64,000 nucleotides of DNA from JAHEDH01 sp963745865 (GCA_963745865.1 CAVUYZ010000002.1:372001-436000), one strand, 5' to 3'. Shown: positions 28,635 to 37,945, counted from the first letter of the stretch. Translations and numbers: made by a program. Notes: generated from the sequence alone by a model not told the origin.

Positions 28635-28667
28635 AGCGCACACGCCGGGTTCGGGGGCGTGAGCGCT
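28635..28667 (-). promoter_or_regulatory. Leader hairpin starting at the leader-peptide stop codon
   Basis: AGCGCTCACGCC pairs with GGCGTGTGCGCT over 12 positions with one T-T mismatch; the loop is CCCGAACCC. Its 5' arm begins at the A of the leader TAG, so a ribosome finishing the leader would cover it. The loop sequence CGAACCC can also pair with GGGTTTG at the base of the terminator, a possible antiterminator. The mechanism is inferred. Confidence 0.65.
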
Positions 28668-28695
28668 ACGGAAGTACGAGAATGGCTGGAAACAT
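28666..28695 (-). CDS. ilv leader peptide MFPAILVLP
   Basis: A 9-codon open frame, ATG TTT CCA GCC ATT CTC GTA CTT CCG TAG, encodes MFPAILVLP: Ile-Leu-Val-Leu in a row just before the stop. These are exactly the three end products of the ilv-leu operon downstream. The predicted transcription start lies only about 4-5 bases before the ATG, so it would be translated from a nearly leaderless RNA, common in actinobacteria. Stalling at the Ile/Leu/Val codons when charged tRNA is short would control the hairpins that follow. No ribosome-binding site is visible, as expected for such a start. Confidence 0.82.
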   Translation of the reverse strand: MFPAILVLP

Positions 28696-28706
28696 GTGTG
28701 GGGTCG

Positions 28707-28735
28707 ATTATGGCGGCAGCCTCGAACGGAGTCAA
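28707..28735 (-). promoter_or_regulatory. Promoter of the ilv-leu operon (TTGACT-17-CATAAT)
   Basis: On the minus strand TTGACT (28735-28730) and CATAAT (28712-28707) are separated by 17 bases, each matching 5 of 6 consensus positions. The expected start is near 28699-28700, just ahead of the leader ATG at 28695. It is the best consensus promoter I see in the window and shares the divergent region with the NDH-2 gene. Confidence 0.75.
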
Positions 28736-28764
28736 CATGGGGTTGGAAGGAGCAGCGGACATGG

Positions 28765-30000
28765 GTGATCGCGAAGCGTGTGATCGTTCTCGGTGGCGGC
28801 TATGCCGGCGCCAACGTTGCACGCCATCTCGGAAGGTCAGCCGAGGTGACGGTGGTGTCCGACGACAACTTCCTGCTCTCGACCCCGATGCTCGCCGAAG
28901 TCGCTGCGGGGTATCTCGATCCCCGCCACATCGTGACGCCGATCCGCCAGTTGTGCCCGCACGCCGAGGTCGTCCAGGGCACCGTCACCGACATCGATCA
29001 CCGGTCGGGCTCGGTCACCGTCCACCCGCCGATGGGGATCCCCGATGTCACGCTGGAGGGCGACGCCCTGGTGGTGGCTCTGGGGTCCGTTCCCGCCGAT
29101 TTCGGGGTCCGCGGGGTCCCCGAGTTCGCGCTCGGGTTCAAGACCATCAATGACGCCCTCCGGATCCGCAACCGGGCGTTGGCGCTGCTCGAGGCGTCGG
29201 CGGTCTGCGACGACGACAATCTCACCAGGATCGCGGTGATCGGCGCCGGCTACTCGGGTGCCGAGTTGGCGGCAGCCGTGTCGGATTTCGTGAGGGACGC
29301 CGCCGCCCGATTCTTCCCGGCGGCGCCGCCACCGCAGGTGACGTTGATCGATGCGGTGGATCGGGTGACCCCGACACTCAGCGAGCGGCTATCCGAGGCG
29401 GCCGCCCGGCAGCTCCGTGAGCGACATGTCGACTTGATGCTCGGCCGGAAGGTCGCACAGATCGACGGGCGGGGTGTCGAGCTCGAGGACGGCGAGCGGG
29501 TGGACGCAGGAACCGTGGTCTGGGCTGCCGGGGTCCGCCCGAACCCCATGATCGAACAGATCGGTCTCCCCACCGAGCGGGGACGTCTGGTCGTCGACGG
29601 CCGTATGCGGGCATCTGAGCGAGTGTTCGGTCTGGGGGATGCCGCGGCAGTTCCCAACGGATCCGGTGCAATGTCCCCGCCTACCGCGCAGTTCGCGGTT
29701 CGTCAGGCCAAGTATCTCGGTGCCAACCTCCCTGCGATCCTCGATGGGGATGAGGTGGCCCGTTTCCGATATTCGACGCGAGGCGAGCTCGTCTCGCTCG
29801 GGCATCAGAATGCGGTCGGGCGTGTCCTGGGGATTCCGGTCTCGGGATTGCCGGCTTGGTTCTTGTGGCGCTCGTATTACCTGCTGCAGGTGCCATCGAT
29901 GTTCCGCAAGGCGCGGATCGCCCTCGATTGGACCCTCGACCTGGTGTTCCCTCCCGATGTCGCTTGGCTCCCGAGCTCGGATCTCGGCCCCGACGTCTGA
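28765..30000 (+). CDS. ndh: Type II NADH dehydrogenase-like flavoprotein
   Basis: A single-subunit FAD pyridine-nucleotide oxidoreductase of about 411 residues that probably passes electrons from NADH to quinone at the membrane face. The FAD Rossmann motif is RVIVLGGGYAGANVARHLG, the NADH site AVIGAGYSGAELAAAVSDFV, and the second FAD contact ERVFGLGDAAAVPNG. A C-terminal hydrophobic tail (PAWFLWRSYYLLQVPSMFRK) suits membrane association. I use GTG 28765. An ATG at 28761 is better spaced from AAGGAG (28747-28752) but out of frame, so a one-base error near 28770 is possible. Divergent from ilvB. Confidence 0.85.
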   Translation: MIAKRVIVLGGGYAGANVARHLGRSAEVTVVSDDNFLLSTPMLAEVAAGYLDPRHIVTPIRQLCPHAEVVQGTVTDIDHRSGSVTVHPPMGIPDVTLEGDALVVALGSVPADFGVRGVPEFALGFKTINDALRIRNRALALLEASAVCDDDNLTRIAVIGAGYSGAELAAAVSDFVRDAAARFFPAAPPPQVTLIDAVDRVTPTLSERLSEAAARQLRERHVDLMLGRKVAQIDGRGVELEDGERVDAGTVVWAAGVRPNPMIEQIGLPTERGRLVVDGRMRASERVFGLGDAAAVPNGSGAMSPPTAQFAVRQAKYLGANLPAILDGDEVARFRYSTRGELVSLGHQNAVGRVLGIPVSGLPAWFLWRSYYLLQVPSMFRKARIALDWTLDLVFPPDVAWLPSSDLGPDV

Positions 30001-30124
30001 GTTCGTCGCCGGTCGCAGTCTGACGACCGACCGCCGACTGCGCATTCGCCACCGGGCGGTCCACCGGTCGCAATCAGTGATGGTAGAATCCATTTCTGTC
30101 ATACCCACCGGATACGTTGACCGC

Positions 30125-30337
30125 ATGTTGATCGATTGCGATACGTGCTTGATGCGCGAGACGACCGCCTGCCGGGAGTGTGTGGTCATGGTGCTCTTCT
30201 CGGACGGCCCATTGGAGCTGGACGACACCGAACGTGCCGCCATCGACACGTTGGCAGACGCCGGCCTCGTGCCCCGGTTGCGGTTGGTGACCGACGACGG
30301 CGATGGCGACGAGGGTCCGACCGCCGTCGGACTCTGA
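30125..30337 (+). CDS. Small Cys-pair protein, unknown function
   Basis: A 70-residue protein opening MLIDCDTCLMRETTACRECV: two CxxC pairs 9 residues apart suggest metal binding, perhaps zinc or an Fe-S cluster. The middle reads VMVLFSDGPLELDDTERAAI and the C-terminus is acidic (TDDGDGDEG). I recall similar short proteins in actinobacteria but know no function. TAGAAT at 30084-30089 could serve as its -10. It stands 124 bases after the NDH-2 gene on the same strand. Confidence 0.65.
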   Translation: MLIDCDTCLMRETTACRECVVMVLFSDGPLELDDTERAAIDTLADAGLVPRLRLVTDDGDGDEGPTAVGL

Positions 30338-30495
30338 GATCCCCGGGCGGAGCCGGTGGCAGGGGCACGGGCGGTGCCACCGGTCCGGGGGCGGTCCCAC
30401 CGAGCAGGCACCATCCTGCCAGCCCGGATTGAGTCATCCCGTTGCGACCGAATATTCGCCGGCAGGACCTCGGAGGTGTCCGTATCGTTGCGGAC

Positions 30496-30990
30496 ATGGG
30501 CGATCGAACCAAGATCCGTTACGAGATCGATCTCGCCGAGCCCCCGACGCCGACCGAGCTGCCCGGCGTCGTGGTCCGGTTGGTGTCAGCATCCGATCAT
30601 GAGGCACTCGCCGAACTCATGCTGGCCGCCTACATCGGGACGATCGACTACGACGGGGAGGATCTCGACGATGCCATGGCCGAAGTCACGTCCTTCTTGA
30701 GCGCAGCCCCGTCTCTGCGCCACTCGGTGATCGCACAGATCTGCGATGAGGTGGTGTCTGCAGCCCTGGTCGCCGAGACAGATGACCTCCCGCTCATCGC
30801 GTATGTGATGACCCGGGCAGGGCACACGAGTCGGGGTCTGGGGCGATTGGTGGTGGATTCCGCACTGGAGCTGCTCGCCTCCGACGGCCATCAGGCGGTT
30901 GAGCTCTTCATCACCGACGGCAACACTCCGTCTGAGCGCTTGTTTCGTTCGCTCGGAGCCGTCCGGAGACCGGAGGAGCGGTCCGCGTGA
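30496..30990 (+). CDS. GNAT-family N-acetyltransferase
   Basis: A 164-residue GNAT protein. The ATG at 30496 begins MGDRTKIRYEIDLAEPPTPT. The fold is indicated by VVRLVSASDHEALAELMLAA (start of the domain), AYVMTRAGHTSRGLGRLVVD (motif A, with the acetyl-CoA pyrophosphate loop RGLGR) and ELFITDGNTPSERLFRSLGA (motif B). An upstream in-frame ATG at 30442 is possible but less likely. Substrate unknown. It precedes queG by 46 bases. Confidence 0.82.
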   Translation: MGDRTKIRYEIDLAEPPTPTELPGVVVRLVSASDHEALAELMLAAYIGTIDYDGEDLDDAMAEVTSFLSAAPSLRHSVIAQICDEVVSAALVAETDDLPLIAYVMTRAGHTSRGLGRLVVDSALELLASDGHQAVELFITDGNTPSERLFRSLGAVRRPEERSA

Positions 30991-31036
30991 CCCTCGAGCG
31001 GAGGGATCGGAAGCGACCGTCCGTAGTCTCCTGATC

Positions 31037-32140
31037 GTGGACACTGCTTCGATCATCTCTCTGGGTGAGTCTCTCGGACTCGACCGCGTCGGCGTATGTA
31101 CGGTCGAGCCGTTCGCCGAGACCCGCAACGCGCTGGTCGACCGGAAGGAGCGGGGGATGTCGGACCGCCTCGGGTTCACCTTCACCGAACCCGACCGCTC
31201 GACCGACATCCGCCAGACGTTTCCGTGGGCGGAACGGCTGATCGTTGCAGGACGCTCCTATCTGCCCGAAGCAGGAAATCCCGGTCCTGGCCGACCCGGT
31301 ACCGGCAGGATCGCACGATTTTCCACAGACGATCACTATCGCCCGCTCACCGACGCGCTCGAGGCGATCGCACGGCGACTTCGGGAGTCGGGTCGACGTG
31401 CAGAGGTGCTGGTCGACGACAATCGGCTCGTCGATCGGGCCGCCGCGGTCAGGGCAGGGGTCGGGTGGTGGGGGAAGAACACCATGGTGCTCGCTCCGGG
31501 CCAGGGACCGTGGATGCTGCTCGGATCGATCGCCACCGACGCCGTGGTGGATGTGACCGGTGCCAGCCTGCGCTCCTGTGGAACCTGCTCGGCCTGTCTG
31601 CCGGCGTGCCCGACCGGGGCGCTCGTCGCTCCCGGAGTGCTCGATCCGCGTTCGTGCATCGCCGCGATCCTGCAACAACGCGGGCCGATCCACCCGGAGT
31701 TCCGGGACGTGATCGGCGATCGGGTGTACGGATGCGACGACTGTCTCGATTCGTGCCCGCCGGGAGTGCGAGCGACCGAGCGCACCGAGGTCACGGCAGG
31801 GCGGGTCGACCTTCACGAGCTCATGGCGTTGTCGGACGAGGAACTGGATCGGCGCTTCGATCGGTTCTACGTGCCCGGTCGCAAGATGCGGTTCCTCAGA
31901 CGCAACCTCATCGTCGCGCTCGGCAACACCGGGGATGCGACCAGTCTCGCGTTCCTCGAGCCGCTGCTCGGCTGCGGGGATCCGCTGCTGTCGTCGCACG
32001 CCATCTGGGCGGTCGGCAAGATCGGCGGTGCGCCTGCCCGGTCGATGCTCGCGGCTCTCGACCCGGGCGCACTCAGCCGAGAGGAGTCGGTCGAGCTTCA
32101 GTCGGCGCTGATGAGATTCGAGGCGCCCATCGGGAAATAG
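31037..32140 (+). CDS. queG: Epoxyqueuosine reductase
   Basis: The last step of queuosine synthesis in tRNA, reducing epoxyqueuosine; a cobalamin-dependent enzyme with two 4Fe-4S clusters. 367 residues from GTG 31037. The N-terminal DUF1730/B12 domain reads GLDRVGVCTVEPFAETRNAL, with GVGWWGKNTMVLAPGQGPW. The cluster motifs are CGTCSACLPACPTGAL and CDDCLDSCPPG. HEAT-like repeats follow (LEPLLGCGDPLLSSHAIWAV). No other que genes are in the window. Its 3' end overlaps the convergent glgP end by 43 bases. Confidence 0.92.
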   Translation: MDTASIISLGESLGLDRVGVCTVEPFAETRNALVDRKERGMSDRLGFTFTEPDRSTDIRQTFPWAERLIVAGRSYLPEAGNPGPGRPGTGRIARFSTDDHYRPLTDALEAIARRLRESGRRAEVLVDDNRLVDRAAAVRAGVGWWGKNTMVLAPGQGPWMLLGSIATDAVVDVTGASLRSCGTCSACLPACPTGALVAPGVLDPRSCIAAILQQRGPIHPEFRDVIGDRVYGCDDCLDSCPPGVRATERTEVTAGRVDLHELMALSDEELDRRFDRFYVPGRKMRFLRRNLIVALGNTGDATSLAFLEPLLGCGDPLLSSHAIWAVGKIGGAPARSMLAALDPGALSREESVELQSALMRFEAPIGK

Positions 32141-34245
32141 GCCAGGTCGCAGTAATCGGCGACCATCCGGTGGGTCGAGAACGTGTTGATCGACGAGAGC
32201 GTTGCTTCCTTCATGACACCGATCCACCCGTGAGGAAGTCCGTCGTCCGGGTCGACGTCGTAGAACAGCGGAGCGACCTCGTGCTCGAGCACGTCGTAGA
32301 AGTCGTAGGCGTCGTGGTGGTCGGCCGCCTCGTAGTCGCTCTGTGGATGGTCCGATCCGAACACCCAGCCGTTCTTGCCGTTGTATCCCTCGATCCACCA
32401 TCCGTCGAGGACCGAGAGGTTCGGCACCCCGTTGATGGCGGCCTTCATCCCCGAGGTGCCCGACGCTTCCATCGGTGGGCGCGGGTTGTTCACCCAGACA
32501 TCCACGCCTTGGACCATGAACCGGGCGACCCGGGCGTCGTAGTCCTCGAGCAGGTAGATGTGGCCACGGAACTCGTCGGACTGTGAAAGCTCCGCCAACT
32601 CCCGGATGAAGGCCTGTCCGAGCTTGTCGGCGGGGTGGGCCTTGCCCGCGAACACGACCTGGACCGGTCGCTCGGGGTTGGTGAGGATGTCTCTGAGTCG
32701 ATGACGATCGCGGAACATCAATGTCGCCCGCTTGTAGGTGGCGAAGCGGCGTGCGAAGCCGAGGGTCAGCCGGTCAGTCGGGAGCATGGCATCGACGGAG
32801 CGCAGTTCGTCGGGAGAAGCCCCGTGGCGTGCGAATTGTCCCCTGAGTCGCCCGCGCGCGAACCGGGCGAATATCTCTTTGCGGCTCTGGTGCGCCTTCC
32901 AGTACACGGAGTCTGCAATCTCGTACCCCTGATCCAGCACAGACGGATTCTCGAGGATCTTGGTAGGCCACGATTTGCCGAAGGTCCGGACGAGCGTCGC
33001 TCCTCCGTCCCGCCCGATCCAGGTCGGCGTGTGGACGCCGTTCGTGACTGCCGCAGCCGGTCCGCCGATGAGATGGTGCCAGCTCTCGGTCGAGACCTCG
33101 GCATGCTTCTTGGAGACACCGTTGGTGATCGAGGCGAACCGGATCGCCAGGGCTCCGAGGTCGAACGTCGTGTGCTCTCCCTCGTGGGCCGACGCCAACT
33201 CGAGCAGTTCCCCCATGGTCAACCCGAGTCGGGACGCCCACGGTCCCAGAGTATTTCTCTGCGATCTCCCGGCTGAAGGTCTCGTTGCCTGCGGGGACCG
33301 GGGTGTGCAGCGTGAAGAGTGTGTTGGCCCTGAGTTGATCGACGACGACATCGACCGACATGCCGGCCTCGACGGCCTGTGCCGCTCTCTCGAGATTCGA
33401 CATCGCCGCGTGGCCCTCGTTGACGTGATACACGCTCGGCTCGATGCCGAGGGCTGCCAGTGCCCTGACGCCGCCGACGCCGAGAATCAGTCTCTTGACA
33501 GAACCGCATCTCGCGCCCGGACACGTACAGCTGATGGGTGATCGGCCGATCCGACTCGGCGTTCTCAGGGACGTCGGTGTCGAGGAGCAGCAACTCGGTT
33601 CTTCCGACATCCAGCTTCCAGATCGCTGCCGATCACCTCGCGACCCGGCATCTCGACAGACACCTTCAGCTGACCTCCCCCCGGCCCGGCGACGGGGCGG
33701 ATCGGCAGCCTCGAGAGATCGAGGTTGGGATAGATGTGCTGCTGGTCGCCGTTGGGGTCGACCTCCTGTCGGAAGTAACCACGGCGGTACATCAGGCCGA
33801 CTCCGACGAACGGGAGCCCGAGATCGGAGGCCGCCTTGGCGTGATCTCCCGCGAGGATGCCGAGCCCTCCGGAGTAGAGGGGCATCGACGGATGGACCCC
33901 GTACTCGGTGCAGAAATAGGCGATCGGACCGTCGAGGGTGGCGGTTTGGCGGTCCATCCAGGTCTCGCGTCCGCCCATGTACTTGTCGAAGGTGTCGACG
34001 GCCGCCTGATATGCGTCATGGACCGCCTCGATCTGCTCCAGTGCTCGCCATTGCATCCGGTCGATGGTCGCGAGCAGGTCGATCGGGTTGTGGTAGCGCT
34101 CCCATCCGGTCGGGCTGAGCGCAGTCCAGAGGTTGCGGCCCTCCGGGTGCCACGCCCACCAGAGATTGTGGGCGAGCTCCACCACCTTCGAGAGACTGTG
34201 AGGGACGGGGAACTCGGCATTTGGGAGGGCGGGAATGCGGGACAT
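32098..34245 (-). CDS. glgP: Alpha-glucan (glycogen) phosphorylase (three frameshifts)
   Basis: PLP-dependent phosphorolysis of alpha-1,4-glucans to glucose-1-phosphate; GT35 family, about 716 residues, the shorter bacterial type. From ATG 34243-34245: NLWWAWHPEGRNLWTALSPT, YFCTEYGVHPSMPLYSGGLG, GLPFVGVGLMYRRGYFRQEV. Frame changes lie near 33620, 33500 and 33245. Later motifs are SVYHVNEGHAAMSNLERAAQ, RFATYKRATLMFRD, VVFAGKAHPADKLG and the PLP-lysine loop EASGTSGMKAAINGVPNLS. All segments match the family in order, so sequence error is likely. Convergent with queG. Confidence 0.9.
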
Positions 34246-34371
34246 CGGGCGGCTTTCTGGAAACGTGTGGCTAGAGGGCACGACCTTAGTTGCCAGCCGG
34301 ATGGGCCAACCGCTGCCGGCTCCCGCCATTGAGGGGACTCCGAGCTCCCGTGAGTCTCTAACCTCCTGGCC

Positions 34372-36039
34372 ATGAACCTGAAGATCCACTCCCAGGACGT
34401 GACCGAAGGCGCCGCCAAGGCAGGAGCGAGAGCGATGCTCCGAGCCGTCGGCCTCGACGACGAGGATTTCGAGAAGCCGCAGATCGGCCTCGTGTCGGCG
34501 GGGAACGAGGTCACTCCCTGCAATGTCACCGGACCCGAGCTTGCCCGCACGGCCAAGATCGGCGTCAATGGATCAGGGGGAGCGGGCCTGGTCTTCACGA
34601 CGATCGCCGTGTCCGACGGGATCTCGATGGGGCACGAAGGGATGCGGGCATCACTGGTGTCTCGCGAAGTGATCGCCGACTCGGTCGAGTTGGTCATGCA
34701 CGGTGAGCGATTCGACGGGATGGTGACGATTGCCGGCTGCGACAAGTCATTGCCGGGGATGCTCATGGCTGCAGCGCGTACCAACCTCCCGTCGGTGTTC
34801 CTGTACGGGGGCTCGAGCCTCCCGGGCCGATATCAGGGTCGCGACATCTCGATCGTCGACGTGTTCGAGGGGATCGGCGCCCTGTCCGAGGGCAGGATCA
34901 CCGAAGACGAGTTGTGCGAGATCGAGAAGAGTGCATGTCCGGGCGCCGGGTCGTGTGCGGGGATGTTCACCGCGAACACGATGGCGTCGGTTGGCGAGGC
35001 GATCGGCATGTCCCTCCCGGGCTCTGCCAGCGTCCCGGCGGTGGACGACCGGTTGCGCGAGTTTGCCGAGCGATCGGGCGTGGCGGTCATGGACCTGCTT
35101 CGGAATCGGATTCGGCCCCGCCAGATCATGACGCGGGAAGCGTTCGAAAACGCCATCACCACCGTCATGGCCCTCGGCGGATCGACCAACGCCGTCCTCC
35201 ACCTCCTGGCCATCGCCCACGAGGCGGGGGTCGAGCTCGAGCTGGAGGACTTCGATCGCATCAGCCGACGCACTCCTCATCTCGGGGACCTCAAGCCATT
35301 CGGCCGCTATCACATGGTGGACCTCGACCGGATTGGCGGCGTTCCCGTGGTGCTGCGCGCGTTGCTCGATGCCGGTCTCCTCCACGGTGACGTCATGACG
35401 GTCACCGGCAAGACAATGGCGGAGAATCTCGAGGGTGTGACGTTCCCGACCGATCAGGACGTGATCCGGCCCATCGACGATCCGCTCGCTCGTGAAGGTG
35501 GAATCGCCGTGCTCCGTGGGTCGCTCGCCCCCGATGGCGCGGTGGTCAAGGTCGCCGGGATCGAGTTGGACGTGTTCGAGGGGCCGGCGAAGGTCTTCGA
35601 TGGTGAGCAACCGGCGCTCGAGGCGCTCTTTGCTCACCGAATCGAGAAGGGTGACGTGGTGGTGATTCGCACCGAGGGGCCGGCCGGCGGCCCGGGAATG
35701 CGCGAGATGCTTCAGATCACGGCGGCCATCAAGGGCGCCGGACTCGGGAAGGACGTGCTCCTGATCACCGATGGTCGGTTCTCGGGTGGCACGACCGGCC
35801 TGTGCATCGGCCACGTGGCCCCCGAGTCGGAGACCGGCGGGCCAATCGGGCTGGTCGAGGACGGCGACACGATCCGAATCGACGTCGCACGTCGATCGAT
35901 CGACGTGCATCTCGATGCCGAGACGCTCGAGGAGCGCCGAGCGAACTGGAAGCCGAACCCACCGAGATACACCTCGGGTGTGCTGGCCAAGTACGCGCGG
36001 CTGGTCGGGTCAGCGGACCACGGCGCAGTCACGAACTGA
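34372..36039 (+). CDS. ilvD: Dihydroxy-acid dehydratase
   Basis: Fe-S enzyme for the third step of valine and isoleucine synthesis; 555 residues, intact. Motifs: VTPCNVTGPELARTAKIGV, AISDG-type segment FTTIAVSDGISMGHEGMRAS, cluster Cys in TIAGCDKSLPGMLMAAART and KSACPGAGSCAGMFTANTM, and DGRFSGGTTGLCIGHVAPE near the C-terminus. It is unlinked from the ilvB operon 6 kb away, and I see no leader peptide or terminator in its 126-base upstream gap. Divergent from glgP. Confidence 0.96.
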   Translation: MNLKIHSQDVTEGAAKAGARAMLRAVGLDDEDFEKPQIGLVSAGNEVTPCNVTGPELARTAKIGVNGSGGAGLVFTTIAVSDGISMGHEGMRASLVSREVIADSVELVMHGERFDGMVTIAGCDKSLPGMLMAAARTNLPSVFLYGGSSLPGRYQGRDISIVDVFEGIGALSEGRITEDELCEIEKSACPGAGSCAGMFTANTMASVGEAIGMSLPGSASVPAVDDRLREFAERSGVAVMDLLRNRIRPRQIMTREAFENAITTVMALGGSTNAVLHLLAIAHEAGVELELEDFDRISRRTPHLGDLKPFGRYHMVDLDRIGGVPVVLRALLDAGLLHGDVMTVTGKTMAENLEGVTFPTDQDVIRPIDDPLAREGGIAVLRGSLAPDGAVVKVAGIELDVFEGPAKVFDGEQPALEALFAHRIEKGDVVVIRTEGPAGGPGMREMLQITAAIKGAGLGKDVLLITDGRFSGGTTGLCIGHVAPESETGGPIGLVEDGDTIRIDVARRSIDVHLDAETLEERRANWKPNPPRYTSGVLAKYARLVGSADHGAVTN

Positions 36040-36042
36040 CCA

Positions 36043-36387
36043 ATGGTCAAGGTCTATGCCGTCGTCCTGGTCCTCGGGATCATCGCGCTGATCGGCTGGA
36101 TCTTCATCCATGCGTTCGCCCAGAACAGCTCCGTTGAGCGCTTCGATCCCGAAGACCGCTTCGGGATCTCAGGTCGGCGGGTCGTTGCGGGCATGGTCGG
36201 ATTCGGGATGGCCGGCATGTCAGCGGAGTTCAGCCCCCGGGATCTGAGCTGGCCGATCGCGCTCGTCCTCGCCGCCATCGGTTCGGGGGTGCTGGCGTGG
36301 TACGCCGGATGGGTCGACTCCGGTTCCGCCGACGGAGATTCTGATGATTCCCTCCGGTGCTATCCGACTGATGCTGCTGATCTCTGA
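36043..36387 (+). CDS. Small membrane protein, unknown function
   Basis: 114 residues with an N-terminal helix (VYAVVLVLGIIALIGWIFIH), two further hydrophobic stretches (VVAGMVGFGMAGMSAEF; IALVLAAIGSGVLAWYAGW) and an acidic C-terminus. I do not recognise the family. It starts three bases after the ilvD stop and overlaps the metallophosphoesterase start by 44 bases, so the three are co-transcribed. Confidence 0.6.
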   Translation: MVKVYAVVLVLGIIALIGWIFIHAFAQNSSVERFDPEDRFGISGRRVVAGMVGFGMAGMSAEFSPRDLSWPIALVLAAIGSGVLAWYAGWVDSGSADGDSDDSLRCYPTDAADL

Positions 36388-37150
36388 CATCCATGGCGCG
36401 TTCGACGCCATGGCGGCGCTCGAGGAGTTCGGCGAGCCCGTCCTCGTGCTCGGTGATCTCCTGAACTTGTTGGACTATCGAACCGGCGAGGGGATGACCG
36501 CCGACGTCCTCGGGCGGGACTTCGCACTCGAGGTGGCCGCCGCACGCGCCAGGGGCGATTACTCAGGGATGCGAGCGCTGTGGACCGAGGCCGTGACGGA
36601 TCCGGAGGCGTTTCGGGACACGCTGCGTGCAGCTGCGGTGGCGCAATACGAGGCGGCCAGCCGCGCACTCGAGGGCATGCAGAGCTGGGTGACGTTCGGC
36701 AATGTCGATCGCCCGAACATGATGCGGGAGTATCTGCCTGAGCGGTCGACGTTCGTCGACGGTGTGGCCGTCGAGATCGAGGGCCTCCGGATCGGGTTCG
36801 TCGGCGGTGGCACTGCCACGCCGATGGGTGCCCAGGGCGAGGTCACCGATGAAGCCATGCGATCGAAACTGGCCGGGATCGGAGCGGTTGACGTGCTCTG
36901 CTCCCACCTCCCGCCGTCGATCGAACCATTGCACATGGACACGGTCACCGGTCGTCTCGAGCGCAGCTCCCTACCGATCCTCGAATACCTCGAGCAGTTT
37001 CAGCCACGGTGGCACTTCTTTGGAGACGTCCATCAGCCGCAAGCCTCGACCTGGCGGGTGGGGACGACTCGATGTCAGAACGTCGGCTACTTCCGAGCGA
37101 CGAAGCGGGCGATCAGGCTCGACCCTGCCACAGGCGAGATCCACCGCTGA
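36344..37150 (+). CDS. Metallophosphoesterase
   Basis: A 268-residue calcineurin-like phosphoesterase. Metal-binding motifs are in order: LLISDIHGAFDAM (DxH), LVLGDLLNLLDYRTGEG (GD), WVTFGNVDRPNMM (GN), CSHLPPSIEPLH (H) and WHFFGDVHQPQA, where GDVH stands for the usual GHxH. ATG 36344 is favoured over ATG 36371 because GGAG (36334-36337) lies seven bases upstream. It overlaps the preceding membrane-protein gene and converges with the methyltransferase. Substrate unknown. Confidence 0.88.
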   Translation: MIPSGAIRLMLLISDIHGAFDAMAALEEFGEPVLVLGDLLNLLDYRTGEGMTADVLGRDFALEVAAARARGDYSGMRALWTEAVTDPEAFRDTLRAAAVAQYEAASRALEGMQSWVTFGNVDRPNMMREYLPERSTFVDGVAVEIEGLRIGFVGGGTATPMGAQGEVTDEAMRSKLAGIGAVDVLCSHLPPSIEPLHMDTVTGRLERSSLPILEYLEQFQPRWHFFGDVHQPQASTWRVGTTRCQNVGYFRATKRAIRLDPATGEIHR

Positions 37151-37164
37151 GCGATGGCCAGCTG

Positions 37165-37822
37165 TCAATCGGGAACCGACGCCGAGTAGATTCCGATGTT
37201 GCCCACCCGAGATATTGCGGGATGACTCGAGTCGGAAACCACAGTGGTCGGCGAGCGTCGGGAAGCCGCCGGTGCCGACGAAATCCCGGAATTCGCGGAA
37301 GTGGTCGGCTCCTGCGATTCGCTCGATCGGCCAGTTGGCCGCTCGGAGCAGCCGGCCTTTCACGGAGGCGGGGTGCGCGGTGAAATCCGCCACGATCAAG
37401 CATCCACCGGGAGCCAGAACCATTCTGACCTGCATGAGCACGTCGAGCCGGGAGTCAGCGGGCATCTCGTGGAGGACCATCGAACACAACACCTGATCGA
37501 ACGAATCAGTCTCGAATGGGAGCTCGGTAGCGGACACGAGCCGCAGATCGGCTTCGGGACCGAGACGGCGCCGAGCGCGCTCGAGCATCGAGGGGGAGAG
37601 GTCGATTCCTGCGAGCGTCCGATCCTTGCCCACGTAGCCGGCGAGTTGTTCACCGGTTCCGCACCCGATGTCGAGGATTCGAGCGCCGTCCGAGGCGGGG
37701 TGGTGCCTGCGGATCAGCGAGTGGAGTGGGCGGTTGAGCGGATCGAGAAGCCGCTCGTACACGGCGGAGATTCGTCTGTAGGGATCTGATCGCATTGCTT
37801 CACGGCTGCCGGGGCTCGTCAT
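37165..37822 (-). CDS. Class I SAM-dependent methyltransferase (one frameshift)
   Basis: About 218 residues, UbiE/Methyltransf_11-like. SAM motif I is ARILDIGCGTGEQLAGYVGK, followed by GIDLSPSMLERARRRLG, ATELPFETDSFDQVLCSMVL and LAPGGCLIVADFTAHPAS. One base is misplaced near 37210. Correcting it gives the typical family ending GGNIGIYSASVPD and a stop at 37165. The uncorrected frame would run on antisense through the metallophosphoesterase gene. Start taken at ATG 37820-37822; ATG 37793-37795 is possible. Substrate unknown. Confidence 0.82.
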
Positions 37823-37945
37823 GAGATCATCCCACACCGGCACCCGCTCCGCAATCGACCCTGGGCGGGGAGGCTGTGGGAGTTCTGTGTCGTCGTACAG
37901 GAAGGTGACCGCTAACCTTTGCAAGCAACCGCGAGAAGGACAGGT

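Noticed and set aside
36971..37164. C-terminal extension of the methyltransferase running into the phosphoesterase gene
   Set aside because: Fixing one base near 37210 yields the normal family ending and a stop at 37165.
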